NCBI RefSeq assembly: GCF_009909185.1
Contig: NZ_JAAAMV010000017.1
Location: 124,001 to 188,000, forward strand
Length of the DNA: 64,000 nt
DNA from: Paenibacillus glycinis
GTDB taxonomy: Bacteria > Bacillota > Bacilli > Paenibacillales > Paenibacillaceae
Direction: 5' to 3'
The position numbers and the translations under genes were made by a program. How positions within the stretch are numbered: the stretch's first letter is position 1; each line of letters starts with the position of its first letter. Positions 38,172-46,250 of the stretch are shown here, one piece after another. The notes beneath the pieces are model-generated. The model made no database searches. It saw only the letters and a program-made list of their open reading frames with translations, and was not told the origin of the DNA.

Positions 38172-38963
38172 ATGGGAGAAGCGATTGTGGTGACATCGGG
38201 TAAAGGCGGGGTCGGCAAAACGACGACCTCGGCCAATATCGGCACGGCGCTTGCGTTGCTTGGGAAAAAGGTGTGCATGGTCGATACGGATATCGGCCTG
38301 CGCAATCTGGACGTGGTCATGGGGCTCGAAAACCGCATCATCTATGACTTGATCGATGTAGCGGAAGGCCGCTGTAGGCTCAACCAGGCGCTCGTCAAGG
38401 ACAAACGATTCGAAGAGCTGTATATGCTGCCGGCCGCCCAAACGAAGGATAAGAGCGATATCTCGCCCGAGCAGGTCAAGGATATCGTCGTGGAGCTGAA
38501 GAAAGAATACGATTACGTCATCATCGACTGTCCGGCCGGCATCGAACAAGGCTTCCGGAATGCCATCGCCGGCGCCGACCGCGCGATCATCGTCACGACG
38601 CCGGAGAACGCGGCCGTCCGGGACGCGGACCGGGTCATCGGACTGCTGGAGCAGGCGCAGGTGCCTTCGCGGCTCGTCATTAACCGCATTCGCGCGAATA
38701 TGGTCCGCTCCGGCGATATGCTCGACATCGATGAAATCTGCCAGGTGCTTGCGATCGATTTGCTCGGCATCGTTCCCGACGACGAGAAGGTCATCCGTTC
38801 GGCCAACGCCGGCGAGCCGACGGTCATGGATCCGTCCTCGCGCGCCGCGATCGCTTACCGCAACATCGCCAGGCGCATGCTTGGCGACATGGTGCCTCTC
38901 ATGCCGCTCGAAGAGAAGACGGGCGTCATGAAGCGATTCCGCAAGTTTCTTGGAATAGGATGA
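38172..38963 (+). CDS. minD: MinD, septum-positioning ParA-like ATPase
   Basis: 263 aa. Deviant Walker A SGKGGVGKTTTSANIG at residues 10-25, switch I VDTDIGLRNLD, switch II DCPAGIEQGF, and a C-terminal amphipathic membrane-targeting helix (MKRFRKFLG). There is no minE nearby, in line with the DivIVA/MinJ-type Firmicute system. Confidence 0.97.
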   Translation: MGEAIVVTSGKGGVGKTTTSANIGTALALLGKKVCMVDTDIGLRNLDVVMGLENRIIYDLIDVAEGRCRLNQALVKDKRFEELYMLPAAQTKDKSDISPEQVKDIVVELKKEYDYVIIDCPAGIEQGFRNAIAGADRAIIVTTPENAAVRDADRVIGLLEQAQVPSRLVINRIRANMVRSGDMLDIDEICQVLAIDLLGIVPDDEKVIRSANAGEPTVMDPSSRAAIAYRNIARRMLGDMVPLMPLEEKTGVMKRFRKFLGIG

Positions 38964-38970
38964 TTGCGAA

Positions 38971-40119
38971 GTGCTGAATAAACTGAAAAAAATAGATTTG
39001 GGCATCATCTTCATCTTGCTCGCGCTCATGGCGGCCAGTACGCTGCTCGTGCACAGCGCCACATACGGGAATCCCGAATACGCGAACTACGACGTGAAGA
39101 CCATGATCTTCTACGGCGCCGGATTTGCGATCGCGCTGTGCGCGTCCTTCTTCGATTACCGCGTGCTGCTGAAAGCGTGGCATGTGTTATACGGCCTTGG
39201 CTTGATTCTGCTGGTCGCCGTGTACTTGCTGGCGCCCGAGATCAACGGCGCGAAGAGCTGGTTCATCCTTCCCGGCGGCCTCCTGTTCCAGCCGGCGGAG
39301 ATGGTGAAGATCATTCTGATCATCACCGTCGCGTTCCTCATGGGGCGAAGGCAGGGCGATCCGCTGCGCATCCGGCAGGATTTATTCGTCGTCGCCGTCT
39401 TTTCGTTCGTGCCGTTCCTGCTCGTCATGATCCAGCCGGATTTGGGGAATGCCATCATCTACTTGGTCATCGTGCTCGGCATGTTATGGATCGGCAACGT
39501 GCGTTACACGCATGTGCTGATCGGGCTGTCGATCATCGTCGGCTGCCTGATCTTGTTCATGTCCCTGTTCAACACGTACAACCAACAGATCCACGATTAC
39601 ATGGAAGACCATAACAAGACGCACTGGTACGTTCGGATCAACGGGTTCATCAATCCGGATACGGCGTCCGGCGACGATGTGTATCAGGCGAATAAAGCAA
39701 AAATCGCCATTGGCTCGGGCGGTTTGACGGGCGACGGCTACATGAAGGGCGAATCCAAGAACCGGAAGTTCATTCCTTATCCATACTCGGACGCGATATT
39801 CGTCGTCGTCGGCGAGGAGTTCGGCTTCCAGGGAGCCGCGATCCTGCTGATGCTGTATTTCTTGTTGATCTACCGGATGATCATTATCGCCTTCCAGTGT
39901 TACGACTTGCGGGGATCGTTCATCGTCATCGGCATCGTGTCGATGTACGTCTTCCAAGTCTTCCAGAACATCGGGATGATGATCGGGCTGATGCCGATAA
40001 CGGGCATTACGCTGCCGTTCATCAGCTACGGCGGAACTTCGCTGCTGTTGAACATGCTGTGCATCGGCATCGTGTTCAGCGTCAAGGTGCATCAAGAGAA
40101 GTATGAAATGGCCACGTAA
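38971..40119 (+). CDS. rodA: RodA, SEDS-family peptidoglycan polymerase
   Basis: 382 aa with about ten membrane segments. SEDS motifs: NGAKSWF near residue 92, FQPAEMVKI, the catalytic-region QPDLGNAIIY, and the C-terminal FISYGGTSLL. Context with mreBCD and minCD favours RodA (elongation) over FtsW or SpoVE. GTG 38971 lies 7 bp after minD. Confidence 0.92.
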   Translation: MLNKLKKIDLGIIFILLALMAASTLLVHSATYGNPEYANYDVKTMIFYGAGFAIALCASFFDYRVLLKAWHVLYGLGLILLVAVYLLAPEINGAKSWFILPGGLLFQPAEMVKIILIITVAFLMGRRQGDPLRIRQDLFVVAVFSFVPFLLVMIQPDLGNAIIYLVIVLGMLWIGNVRYTHVLIGLSIIVGCLILFMSLFNTYNQQIHDYMEDHNKTHWYVRINGFINPDTASGDDVYQANKAKIAIGSGGLTGDGYMKGESKNRKFIPYPYSDAIFVVVGEEFGFQGAAILLMLYFLLIYRMIIIAFQCYDLRGSFIVIGIVSMYVFQVFQNIGMMIGLMPITGITLPFISYGGTSLLLNMLCIGIVFSVKVHQEKYEMAT

Positions 40120-40145
40120 CCGTCCGGCATCGCCGGGCGGTTTTT
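40118..40145 (+). terminator. Terminator after rodA
   Basis: AACCGTCCGGC / GCCGGGCGGTT stem (40118-40128, 40132-40142, with one G-T pair) followed by TTT. Confidence 0.9.
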
Positions 40146-40182
40146 CTTGTGCGGCGGCCAGAAGACAAGGAGGAGAAATGCC

Positions 40183-40974
40183 ATGATGTTCGAGCACTAC
40201 GTCGGCATCGATTATTCCGGCAAAGGTTCGCCGCGGCAGAAGCACACCGCGATTCAGATCTACGAGTCGAGCGCTGACGTGCTCCCTATAAGGGCAGCCG
40301 GCCAAGCCAGCTGGTCCAGGGAAGGGACGTACCGCTTTCTGGCGGATCGGCTGGAAGAACAGCGAGCCGGGCTTAGGGGAGCGATGATCGTCGGGATGGA
40401 CCATGGACTGTCGTTCCCGCTTTCGTATTTTGAGGAGGCCACGCCGGTCAAGCCCGCATTCCATGACTGGATGGCGTTCATGCGTCATTTCGATGGGATA
40501 TGGGGCGGGGTCAAAGAACAACCGGTTTCGTCGATCGCGGCGCCGACGCTGCCGTACGTTAATCCTTGGGAGCTTCGCTTGACGGAGAAATTCACGTCTT
40601 CGGCCAAAAGCGTGCTGAACCTGAATCCGACCTTGATCTCGGTCGCTTTCTCCACGCATGCCGGACTGCCGTGGCTATACGAGCTTCGGCGCAAGTATGC
40701 CGACGTGCTTCACGTATGGCCGTTCGACGGGCTTTCGCCGGAAGGCGGCAGGAGCGTCATTGCCGAGGCGTACCCGTCCTTGTTCTACAATCGCTACGAA
40801 TACCCGCCGGAATTGACGAAGCGGGACGAGAAAGACGCGTATGCGGTATCTTTATGGCTGCGCGAGCAGGATGCCGCCGGCACGCTGCGGCAGTACATGA
40901 GCCTGCCGACGCTGACCGCTCGTCAGCGCGAAGCCGTCGTGCCGTTGGAGGGCTGGATTCTCGGCGTTTTATAA
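40183..40974 (+). CDS. Unknown protein with DUF429-like opening
   Basis: 263 aa, no signal or membrane segment. The N-terminal VGIDYSGKGSPRQKHTAIQ (a GIDYSG beta-turn) suggests the RNase H-like fold of DUF429 proteins, and VGMDHGLSFPLSYF, VWPFDG, IAEAYPSLFY and KRDEKDAYAVSLWL match the spacing of acidic residues expected for that fold, but the relation is distant and the activity unknown. An AAGGAGGAG site precedes ATG 40183. It is isolated between the rodA terminator and the sigma-E promoter of spoIVFA. Confidence 0.6.
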   Translation: MMFEHYVGIDYSGKGSPRQKHTAIQIYESSADVLPIRAAGQASWSREGTYRFLADRLEEQRAGLRGAMIVGMDHGLSFPLSYFEEATPVKPAFHDWMAFMRHFDGIWGGVKEQPVSSIAAPTLPYVNPWELRLTEKFTSSAKSVLNLNPTLISVAFSTHAGLPWLYELRRKYADVLHVWPFDGLSPEGGRSVIAEAYPSLFYNRYEYPPELTKRDEKDAYAVSLWLREQDAAGTLRQYMSLPTLTARQREAVVPLEGWILGVL

Positions 40975-40991
40975 TCCCCGGGGACGAACTC

Positions 40992-41018
40992 ATAACCCGT
41001 CCGACCGCCTCATATACT
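40992..41018 (+). promoter_or_regulatory. Sigma-E-like promoter for spoIVFAB
   Basis: ATA (40992-40994) in CTCATAACC, 16 bp, CATATACT (41011-41018). This matches ATA-N16-CATACAAT with two differences, 36 bp before spoIVFA, a gene pair transcribed by mother-cell sigma-E in Bacillus. Confidence 0.65.
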
Positions 41019-41053
41019 GGAGTGAACAAGCTGTATAGGTGGAGGGATAGGTT

Positions 41054-42049
41054 ATGGATACGCGAAACAGCGTCCGCGAACGCAGGCAAGAACGCATCCG
41101 CCGGATCATGGAGAATAACGCCAAGCAGGCAGCGCGACAGCAGCCGCAAACCTCTCAGCCTCAACCGTTGCGGCATCCTCAGAGGCAGCAAGCGGAACAG
41201 GAGCCGATGCTTCTTGTGCCGCCGCATGCGGATCGCTATCCCGCCGGCCTGGACGTGCCGCCGGCGGCGTCAGGTTCGCGTCCGCAGGAAGAAGATCCGG
41301 AACGGCTGTGGAAAGCGAATCCCAATCCGTGGGAATCCGCGGGCTGGAACATGGCGCCTTTGCCGAGCAAGGACGTCCGCGCCAGCAAGGCGGGCGGCCC
41401 GCCGCCGGACCGGCCGAACGATTACCGGTTCATCGCGAGAGGCTTGTTTATTCAATCGGCCGTCGCCATGGCGCTGTTCGCGATCGTGTTCTTGATGTTC
41501 AAGGTGGATAACCCGGCAGCCAAGAAGGGGCAGGAGGCGGTCACCGCGGCCTTGACGGAAAGCATGAATTTCGACGCGGCAGCCGCCGCGTATAACAAAT
41601 GGTTTGCCGGCGCCCCGTCGTTCATTCCGTTCTTCGGCAGCCATGGCGACGAGGAATCCCGGCTTGCCGAGGGCGCCGTGGAGCTCCCGATCGTTTCGCC
41701 GCTGCGGGCGGGCACGGTCGTGCGTTCGTTCGCGGAGACGCTGGACGGCGTCGATATCGCGGGCAGCCCGGAACAGGCGGTGCTGGCGGCGGAGACGGGA
41801 CGCGTCATCCTCGTCTCGAAGGACGGGAATGACGGAGAAACCGTGTTCGTGCAGCATGCCAACGAGCGCGTGACGGTATACGGCCATCTGACAGGCGTGA
41901 TCGTCGCGGCCAACGATTGGATCGAAGCGGGCAAAACCCTCGGGAAGCTTCAGGCGCCGAAGGAAAGCGGCACCCAAAGCCTGCTGTTTTTCGCGGTGAA
42001 GGAGAAGGGCCGATACGTCAATCCGGCGGACGTCGTGCCGATTGATTAA
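41054..42049 (+). CDS. spoIVFA: SpoIVFA-like regulator with degenerate M23 domain
   Basis: 331 aa. A long Gln/Arg-rich cytoplasmic part (1-125) with LWKANPNPWESAGWN, one membrane helix (about 136-152, SAVAMALFAIVFLMF), and an M23-like domain (about 215-330, VFVQHANERVTVYGHLTGV). The first metal-ligand histidine of active M23 enzymes (HxGxD) is absent; the region reads TLDGVDIAG. This suits SpoIVFA, which holds the protease SpoIVFB inactive until the forespore signal arrives. Overlaps spoIVFB by 8 bp. Confidence 0.9.
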   Translation: MDTRNSVRERRQERIRRIMENNAKQAARQQPQTSQPQPLRHPQRQQAEQEPMLLVPPHADRYPAGLDVPPAASGSRPQEEDPERLWKANPNPWESAGWNMAPLPSKDVRASKAGGPPPDRPNDYRFIARGLFIQSAVAMALFAIVFLMFKVDNPAAKKGQEAVTAALTESMNFDAAAAAYNKWFAGAPSFIPFFGSHGDEESRLAEGAVELPIVSPLRAGTVVRSFAETLDGVDIAGSPEQAVLAAETGRVILVSKDGNDGETVFVQHANERVTVYGHLTGVIVAANDWIEAGKTLGKLQAPKESGTQSLLFFAVKEKGRYVNPADVVPID

Positions 42050-42929
42050 ACTCGGCGGCATCCGGTGGTCCGTTCATCCGCTATTCGTGCTTATCATGCT
42101 CGCGTCCGTCGTAACGGGGTACTTTGTCGAACTGCTGACATTGTTCGCGATCGTGCTCGTACACGAGCTGGGGCATGTCTTCGCGGCAAAAGGCTTCGGC
42201 TGGACGGTTCGCGAGGTGAAGCTGCTGCCCTTCGGCGGGGTGGCTGAAGTCGAGGACGGAAGCGGGCTGCCGGCAAGAGAAGAAGCGCTCGTGGCGATCG
42301 CCGGTCCCCTGCAGAACGCCTGGATGGCGGGCGCCGCCTGGGTGTTCGGGCAAACCGGATTGTGGCACCCTGACTGGGCGGCTTACGTCTGTCAGGCGAA
42401 TATCATGATCGGCTTGTTCAATTTGCTGCCAATCCTGCCGCTGGACGGCGGGAAGCTGATGCAGGCGGGACTAAGCCGGACGCTGACGTTTCACGGCACG
42501 CTGATTTGGGGTACTAGAATCAGTCTGCTCTTTAGCGCGTTAATGATCGTGAGCGCCTTCGTGCCCGCCGTACTGAGCAAGAACGCGGTCCATTTGCATT
42601 TGAACCTGGTCGCCGTCGGCTTGTTTCTGCTGCTGACCAATTGGACGGCGTATCGCAACATTCCCTTTCTTTTCCTTCGTTTCCTGACCAACCGTGCCGT
42701 GTCGTCGTCCCGATCGGTCTCGCGGGGGACCTGGGCGTTCCCGATCATCGTGCCGAAGGGGTACACGGTACTGGCCGCGCTCCGGCTGTTCAAGCGGGAC
42801 AGCTATCATTTGATCGTCGTGATGGAGGAGAAAGGGGACGTGCTGGGCGTACTGCCGGAACAGCGATTGGTCAGCGGATTTCTATCGGACGGAAAAGCAG
42901 ACCGTGCAGTCTTGGAGCTTTTCATGTAA
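42042..42929 (+). CDS. spoIVFB: SpoIVFB, intramembrane metalloprotease that processes pro-sigma-K
   Basis: 295 aa polytopic site-2 protease. Zinc ligands HELGH (about residue 41-45) and the NLLPILPLDGG motif (about 129-139); a C-terminal CBS-like domain binds ATP in Bacillus. The start TTG 42042 lies inside the end of spoIVFA; no ATG or GTG fits before the conserved IRWSVHPLFVL. The overlap suggests translational coupling that fixes the ratio of protease to inhibitor. Confidence 0.93.
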   Translation: MIKLGGIRWSVHPLFVLIMLASVVTGYFVELLTLFAIVLVHELGHVFAAKGFGWTVREVKLLPFGGVAEVEDGSGLPAREEALVAIAGPLQNAWMAGAAWVFGQTGLWHPDWAAYVCQANIMIGLFNLLPILPLDGGKLMQAGLSRTLTFHGTLIWGTRISLLFSALMIVSAFVPAVLSKNAVHLHLNLVAVGLFLLLTNWTAYRNIPFLFLRFLTNRAVSSSRSVSRGTWAFPIIVPKGYTVLAALRLFKRDSYHLIVVMEEKGDVLGVLPEQRLVSGFLSDGKADRAVLELFM

Positions 42930-42972
42930 AATAGGTATCCGTGGAGACCGACTGAGGCAGGAGGTCAAGAGA

Positions 42973-44199
42973 ATGAAGAAAATGCTGGTTCACGGTCAGA
43001 AAGACATGCTTCAAATCGCCATCGTGGACGATCAATCGCTGTATGAATACTATATGGAAAAGACGGAGAACGCCGGCCAGCTTGTCGGAAGCATCTTCAA
43101 AGCGCGCGTCGTGAACGTATTGCCCGGCATGCAGGCGGCCTTCGTCGATATCGGACTCCCGAAGAACGCCTTTCTTTATATCGATGACGTGCTGCATCCG
43201 CATTTGGATCGGCAGCCGAAGGAGAAGCCGCAGATCAATCAGCTGCTTCATCCCGGACAAGAGCTGCTCGTGCAGGTCATGAAAGAACCGCTGGGCGGCA
43301 AAGGCGCCCGGGTAACGACGCATTTCTCCCTGCCCGGCAGGTTTCTGGTCTATATGCCGATCGCCGATTACATAGGCGTGTCCAAGAAGGTCAGCACCGA
43401 GTCGGAGCGATCGCGGATGCGCGCCGTCGGCGAACGGATCCGGCTGCCCGGCGAAGGCGTCATCATGCGAACGGCCTCGGAAGGCGAGAGCCTGGACGCG
43501 CTGCAGCAGGACGTGCAGTTTCTTAGGGAGCTCTGGCAGGAGATCAGGCAGCGGGGCGAGACGGCTTCGGCGCCCACGTTGCTGCACCGGGACGCGGATC
43601 TCGTGCACCGACTGGTTCGCGACCTGCTGACGGCCGAGATCGACCAAATCTGGATCGACGACGGTTCGGTATTCCGGAAGACGAAGGCCATGATGAAACG
43701 GCTTGCCCCCGCCATGCTGCCGAGGCTCCGGTTGTTCGAGCCGGTGATCGGCGGCGTTTCGCTCTTTCAGCAGGATCATATCAACGAGCAGCTGAACGAA
43801 GCCTGCCAGCGCCGGTTCCGACTCAAATCCGGAGGAGATCTCGTCTGGGATCAGACGGAAGCGTTGACCGTCGTCGACGTCAACACGGGCCGTTTCGTCG
43901 GCACCTCCGACCTGGAGGACACCGTGTTCCGCACGAATCTCGAAGCGGCCGAGCAGATCGCCAGGCTACTTCGTCTGCGGGATGTCGGCGGCATCATCAT
44001 CGTCGATTTCATCGATATGGAACAAGAGGCGCATCGCGAGCAAGTGATGCAGCTCCTCGAGCGTCACGTGCGCTCCGATCGGACCAAATGCCAGGTCGTC
44101 GGATGGACGAGGCTGGGCCTTTTGGAAATGACGCGCAAAAAAGTGCGCGAGCAAAAGCCGGTTTCGGCCAAGGAGCCTTCGGGCAGTCCGGCGTTTTGA
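42973..44199 (+). CDS. rng: Ribonuclease E/G family protein
   Basis: 408 aa. An S1 RNA-binding domain (about 36-125, GSIFKARVVNVLPGMQAAFVDIG) precedes the RNase E/G catalytic fold, with metal-binding aspartates in TVVDVNTGRFVG and GIIIVDFID, and GARVTTHFSLPGRFLVYMP. Length fits RNase G without the C-terminal zinc-link extension of RNase E. B. subtilis lacks this enzyme; other Firmicutes have it between spoIVFB and rplU. ATG 42973 follows GGAGGT. Confidence 0.93.
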   Translation: MKKMLVHGQKDMLQIAIVDDQSLYEYYMEKTENAGQLVGSIFKARVVNVLPGMQAAFVDIGLPKNAFLYIDDVLHPHLDRQPKEKPQINQLLHPGQELLVQVMKEPLGGKGARVTTHFSLPGRFLVYMPIADYIGVSKKVSTESERSRMRAVGERIRLPGEGVIMRTASEGESLDALQQDVQFLRELWQEIRQRGETASAPTLLHRDADLVHRLVRDLLTAEIDQIWIDDGSVFRKTKAMMKRLAPAMLPRLRLFEPVIGGVSLFQQDHINEQLNEACQRRFRLKSGGDLVWDQTEALTVVDVNTGRFVGTSDLEDTVFRTNLEAAEQIARLLRLRDVGGIIIVDFIDMEQEAHREQVMQLLERHVRSDRTKCQVVGWTRLGLLEMTRKKVREQKPVSAKEPSGSPAF

Positions 44200-44225
44200 C
44201 GAGTCCGGCATCCTATATTATTTCG

Positions 44226-44254
44226 TTGCTATCGGATATGATGTGTGATATTAT
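44226..44254 (+). promoter_or_regulatory. Sigma-A type promoter for rplU-prp-rpmA
   Basis: TTGCTA (44226-44231), 17 bp, TATTAT (44249-44254), upstream of the leader RNA. Confidence 0.7.
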
Positions 44255-44261
44255 GTTATGG

Positions 44262-44385
44262 TGTCTGCGATTGAGAACTGCGAATTGCCGGCCATTTACC
44301 GCACAGAACAGGTACATAAGCGCGTGAGAGCCCGCTTTCACGGCACCTGCATCAGGCGAGTCTTCGATATAAGGAGGTGCAACAC
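44262..44385 (+). promoter_or_regulatory. rplU leader with Shine-Dalgarno sequestration (L21 leader type)
   Basis: A hairpin CGTGAGAG / CTTTCACG (44323-44330, 44335-44342) is flanked by CAGGT (44309-44313) and ACCTG (44345-44349), which can pair. The overlapping GCACCT (44343-44348) can instead pair with AGGTGC (44375-44380), hiding the Shine-Dalgarno AAGGAGGTG of rplU. Leaders upstream of rplU are known in Firmicutes and thought to mediate feedback by L21; assignment to that family is by position and logic, not by alignment. Confidence 0.6.
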
Positions 44386-44697
44386 ATGTTTGCGATCATT
44401 GAAACGGGTGGAAAACAATACAAAGTGCAAGAAGGCGACGTTCTTTACATCGAGAAACTGGATGCTGCTGAAGGCGAGAACGTAACGTTCGACCGCGTAT
44501 TGGCTGTTTCCAAAGGCGAAGAAATCGTTACGGGTACTCCGGTTGTTTCCGGCGCTACTGTAACGGCGACCGTCGAGAAACACGGCAGAGGACAAAAAAT
44601 CATCGTTTATAAATATAAAGCGAAGAAAAACTACCGCCGGAAGCAAGGTCACCGTCAACCGTACTCCAAAGTTACGATTGGCAAGATCCAAGCTTAA
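44386..44697 (+). CDS. rplU: Ribosomal protein L21 (bL21)
   Basis: 103 aa 50S protein. Starts [14 protein letters not shown] and ends [21 protein letters not shown], in parts the L21 signature. A strong AAGGAGGTG site precedes ATG 44386. First of rplU-prp-rpmA. Confidence 0.98.
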   Translation: MFAIIETGGKQYKVQEGDVLYIEKLDAAEGENVTFDRVLAVSKGEEIVTGTPVVSGATVTATVEKHGRGQKIIVYKYKAKKNYRRKQGHRQPYSKVTIGKIQA

Positions 44698-44708
44698 GAG
44701 GACAACCT

Positions 44709-45050
44709 ATGATTACGGTCACCATTGAACGGCAGTCCGCCGTCGATTCGCGGATCGTATCGTTTGCGATAGAGGGACATGCCAAATTCGCCAATCCCGG
44801 CAAGGACATCATCTGCGCGGGGGTGTCGGCCGTATCGGTCGGCACGGTGAATGCGATCGAAGCGCTGGCGGGCGTCGTGCTCCCGGCTTCGATGAAGAGC
44901 GGCTGGCTCCGGTCCGAAATCCCCGCCGGAGAGGATGCGGCTTCCGATGCGAAGATGCAGCTTCTCCTGGAGAGTATGATCGTGATGCTCGAATCCATCG
45001 CGGCCTCGTACGGGAAGTACGTTGTCATTCGTCAACAATTTCGTGAATAA
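44709..45050 (+). CDS. prp: Ribosomal-processing cysteine protease Prp
   Basis: 113 aa. Family features: His23 in [12 protein letters not shown] and the catalytic cysteine in [11 protein letters not shown] (about residue 36). Prp removes the N-terminal extension of L27 in Firmicutes, an essential step. It lies between rplU and rpmA, and the L27 in this window carries the matching cleavable leader. Confidence 0.96.
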   Translation: MITVTIERQSAVDSRIVSFAIEGHAKFANPGKDIICAGVSAVSVGTVNAIEALAGVVLPASMKSGWLRSEIPAGEDAASDAKMQLLLESMIVMLESIAASYGKYVVIRQQFRE

Positions 45051-45064
45051 AGGAGGGAACATCC

Positions 45065-45370
45065 ATGTTGAAACTGAATCTTCAGCTCTTCGCTTCGAAG
45101 AAAGGCGTAGGTTCCACAAAGAACGGACGCGACAGCCAATCGAAACGTCTCGGCGCTAAACGTGCCGACGGCCAAACGGTAACGGCGGGAAGCATTCTTG
45201 TTCGTCAACGCGGAACGAAAGTTCATCCGGGCAACAACGTTGGCATCGGTAAAGACGACACGCTCTTCGCGAAAGTGGAAGGCGTCGTGAAATACGAACG
45301 TTGGGGACGCGACCGCAAGAAAGTCAGCGTTTACCCGGTTGCAGCAGCAGCTGTCGCTGCAGCGGAATAA
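45065..45370 (+). CDS. rpmA: Ribosomal protein L27 (bL27) with Prp-cleavable N-terminus
   Basis: 101 aa. The extension [10 protein letters not shown] is followed by the mature start [14 protein letters not shown]; the family cleavage motif is LQFFA, here LQLFA. The mature N-terminus reaches the peptidyl transferase centre, so removal of the leader is required. The C-terminus ends in a run of Ala/Val (AAAAVAAAE). GGAGGG site upstream. Confidence 0.98.
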   Translation: MLKLNLQLFASKKGVGSTKNGRDSQSKRLGAKRADGQTVTAGSILVRQRGTKVHPGNNVGIGKDDTLFAKVEGVVKYERWGRDRKKVSVYPVAAAAVAAAE

Positions 45371-45378
45371 GCAACAAT

Positions 45379-45416
45379 CCCCGGTCTGCTTGCAGACCGG
45401 GGTTTTCTTTTTTTTA
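45379..45416 (+). terminator. Terminator after rpmA
   Basis: Perfect 11-bp arms CCCCGGTCTGC / GCAGACCGGGG (45379-45389, 45392-45402) followed by TTTTCTTTTTTTT. Confidence 0.95.
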
Positions 45417-45456
45417 TCGTCCCTTGGGTTGTCCGGATGAACTTTCCGCTTACTCA

Positions 45457-45465
45457 TGCTATACT
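45457..45465 (+). promoter_or_regulatory. Extended -10 promoter for spo0B-obg
   Basis: TGCTATACT has the TG-n-TATACT form (TATACT 45460-45465), 39 bp before spo0B. No clear -35. Confidence 0.5.
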
Positions 45466-45504
45466 GTTTAAGGTTGGGAAAGAATAGGAAAGTAGGCTCG
45501 ATTC

Positions 45505-46233
45505 ATGAATCGCACCCGATATTATGCGGCTGCTTCCGTCATTGCGCCTGCGGCGGCAGTATTAATTTGGCCCATGCACCGGTGGCTGCTGGCCGTCTTT
45601 CTGGTTTGGGTCGCGGCAGCGGCGATAGCGTGGAACCGTTCTCTCGCGCGGGAACAGGCCGGTCGGTTGGAGCTGCTCGAGAAATCGCTGCAGCAAACCG
45701 CGATTGCCACGCTGAATCATCATCGGCATGATTGGATGAACGATCTGCAAATTATCTTCGGCTATCTTCGGATGGGGAAGACGGATAAGGCGATTCAGTG
45801 CGTGGAACAGATAAGGGAACGGATGTTGACCGAAAGCAAGATTGCCAAGCTCGGAATCCCGTCGCTCGTGATGTTCCTGCAATCTTTCCGCACGCGGACC
45901 AATGCCATGATCATCGATATGGACATTGACGGCGAAGTGAATTTGGCCGAGGTGTTCCCCGACAAGGAACAGGCGGCGAATGCGATTATAGAGCTGATAC
46001 AAGCGTACCGCGAAGCGGCCGTTACGGGCAGCGGGGACGCGGCCAGGCTGATGATGGATATATCCGCGTACGAGGATAAGCTGCAGCTGTCGTTCCATTT
46101 CGACGGGAAGCTCGCGTCGGGCAGCGAATGGAAGAAGAATTGCGAGCGCGCGCTTCACGGTTCACCGCTTCACATGGCGGAAGTGGATCATGGCAAGGGG
46201 ACGTTGATCCTCGAGGCGCAGCTTGGACAATAG
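45505..46233 (+). CDS. spo0B: Spo0B-like phosphotransferase with N-terminal membrane hairpin
   Basis: 242 aa. The Spo0B helical motif [20 protein letters not shown] is present, with the phospho-accepting His at residue 75 (RHDWMN). In the sporulation phosphorelay Spo0B passes phosphate from Spo0F to Spo0A. The C-terminal part (about 140-240) is the degenerate ATPase-like domain. Unlike the soluble B. subtilis protein of 192 aa, this one begins with two hydrophobic segments (about 8-25 and 27-43), so it should be membrane-anchored. Located between rpmA and obg as in B. subtilis. Confidence 0.88.
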   Translation: MNRTRYYAAASVIAPAAAVLIWPMHRWLLAVFLVWVAAAAIAWNRSLAREQAGRLELLEKSLQQTAIATLNHHRHDWMNDLQIIFGYLRMGKTDKAIQCVEQIRERMLTESKIAKLGIPSLVMFLQSFRTRTNAMIIDMDIDGEVNLAEVFPDKEQAANAIIELIQAYREAAVTGSGDAARLMMDISAYEDKLQLSFHFDGKLASGSEWKKNCERALHGSPLHMAEVDHGKGTLILEAQLGQ

Positions 46234-46250
46234 ATGGAGGAAGCAAAGAC

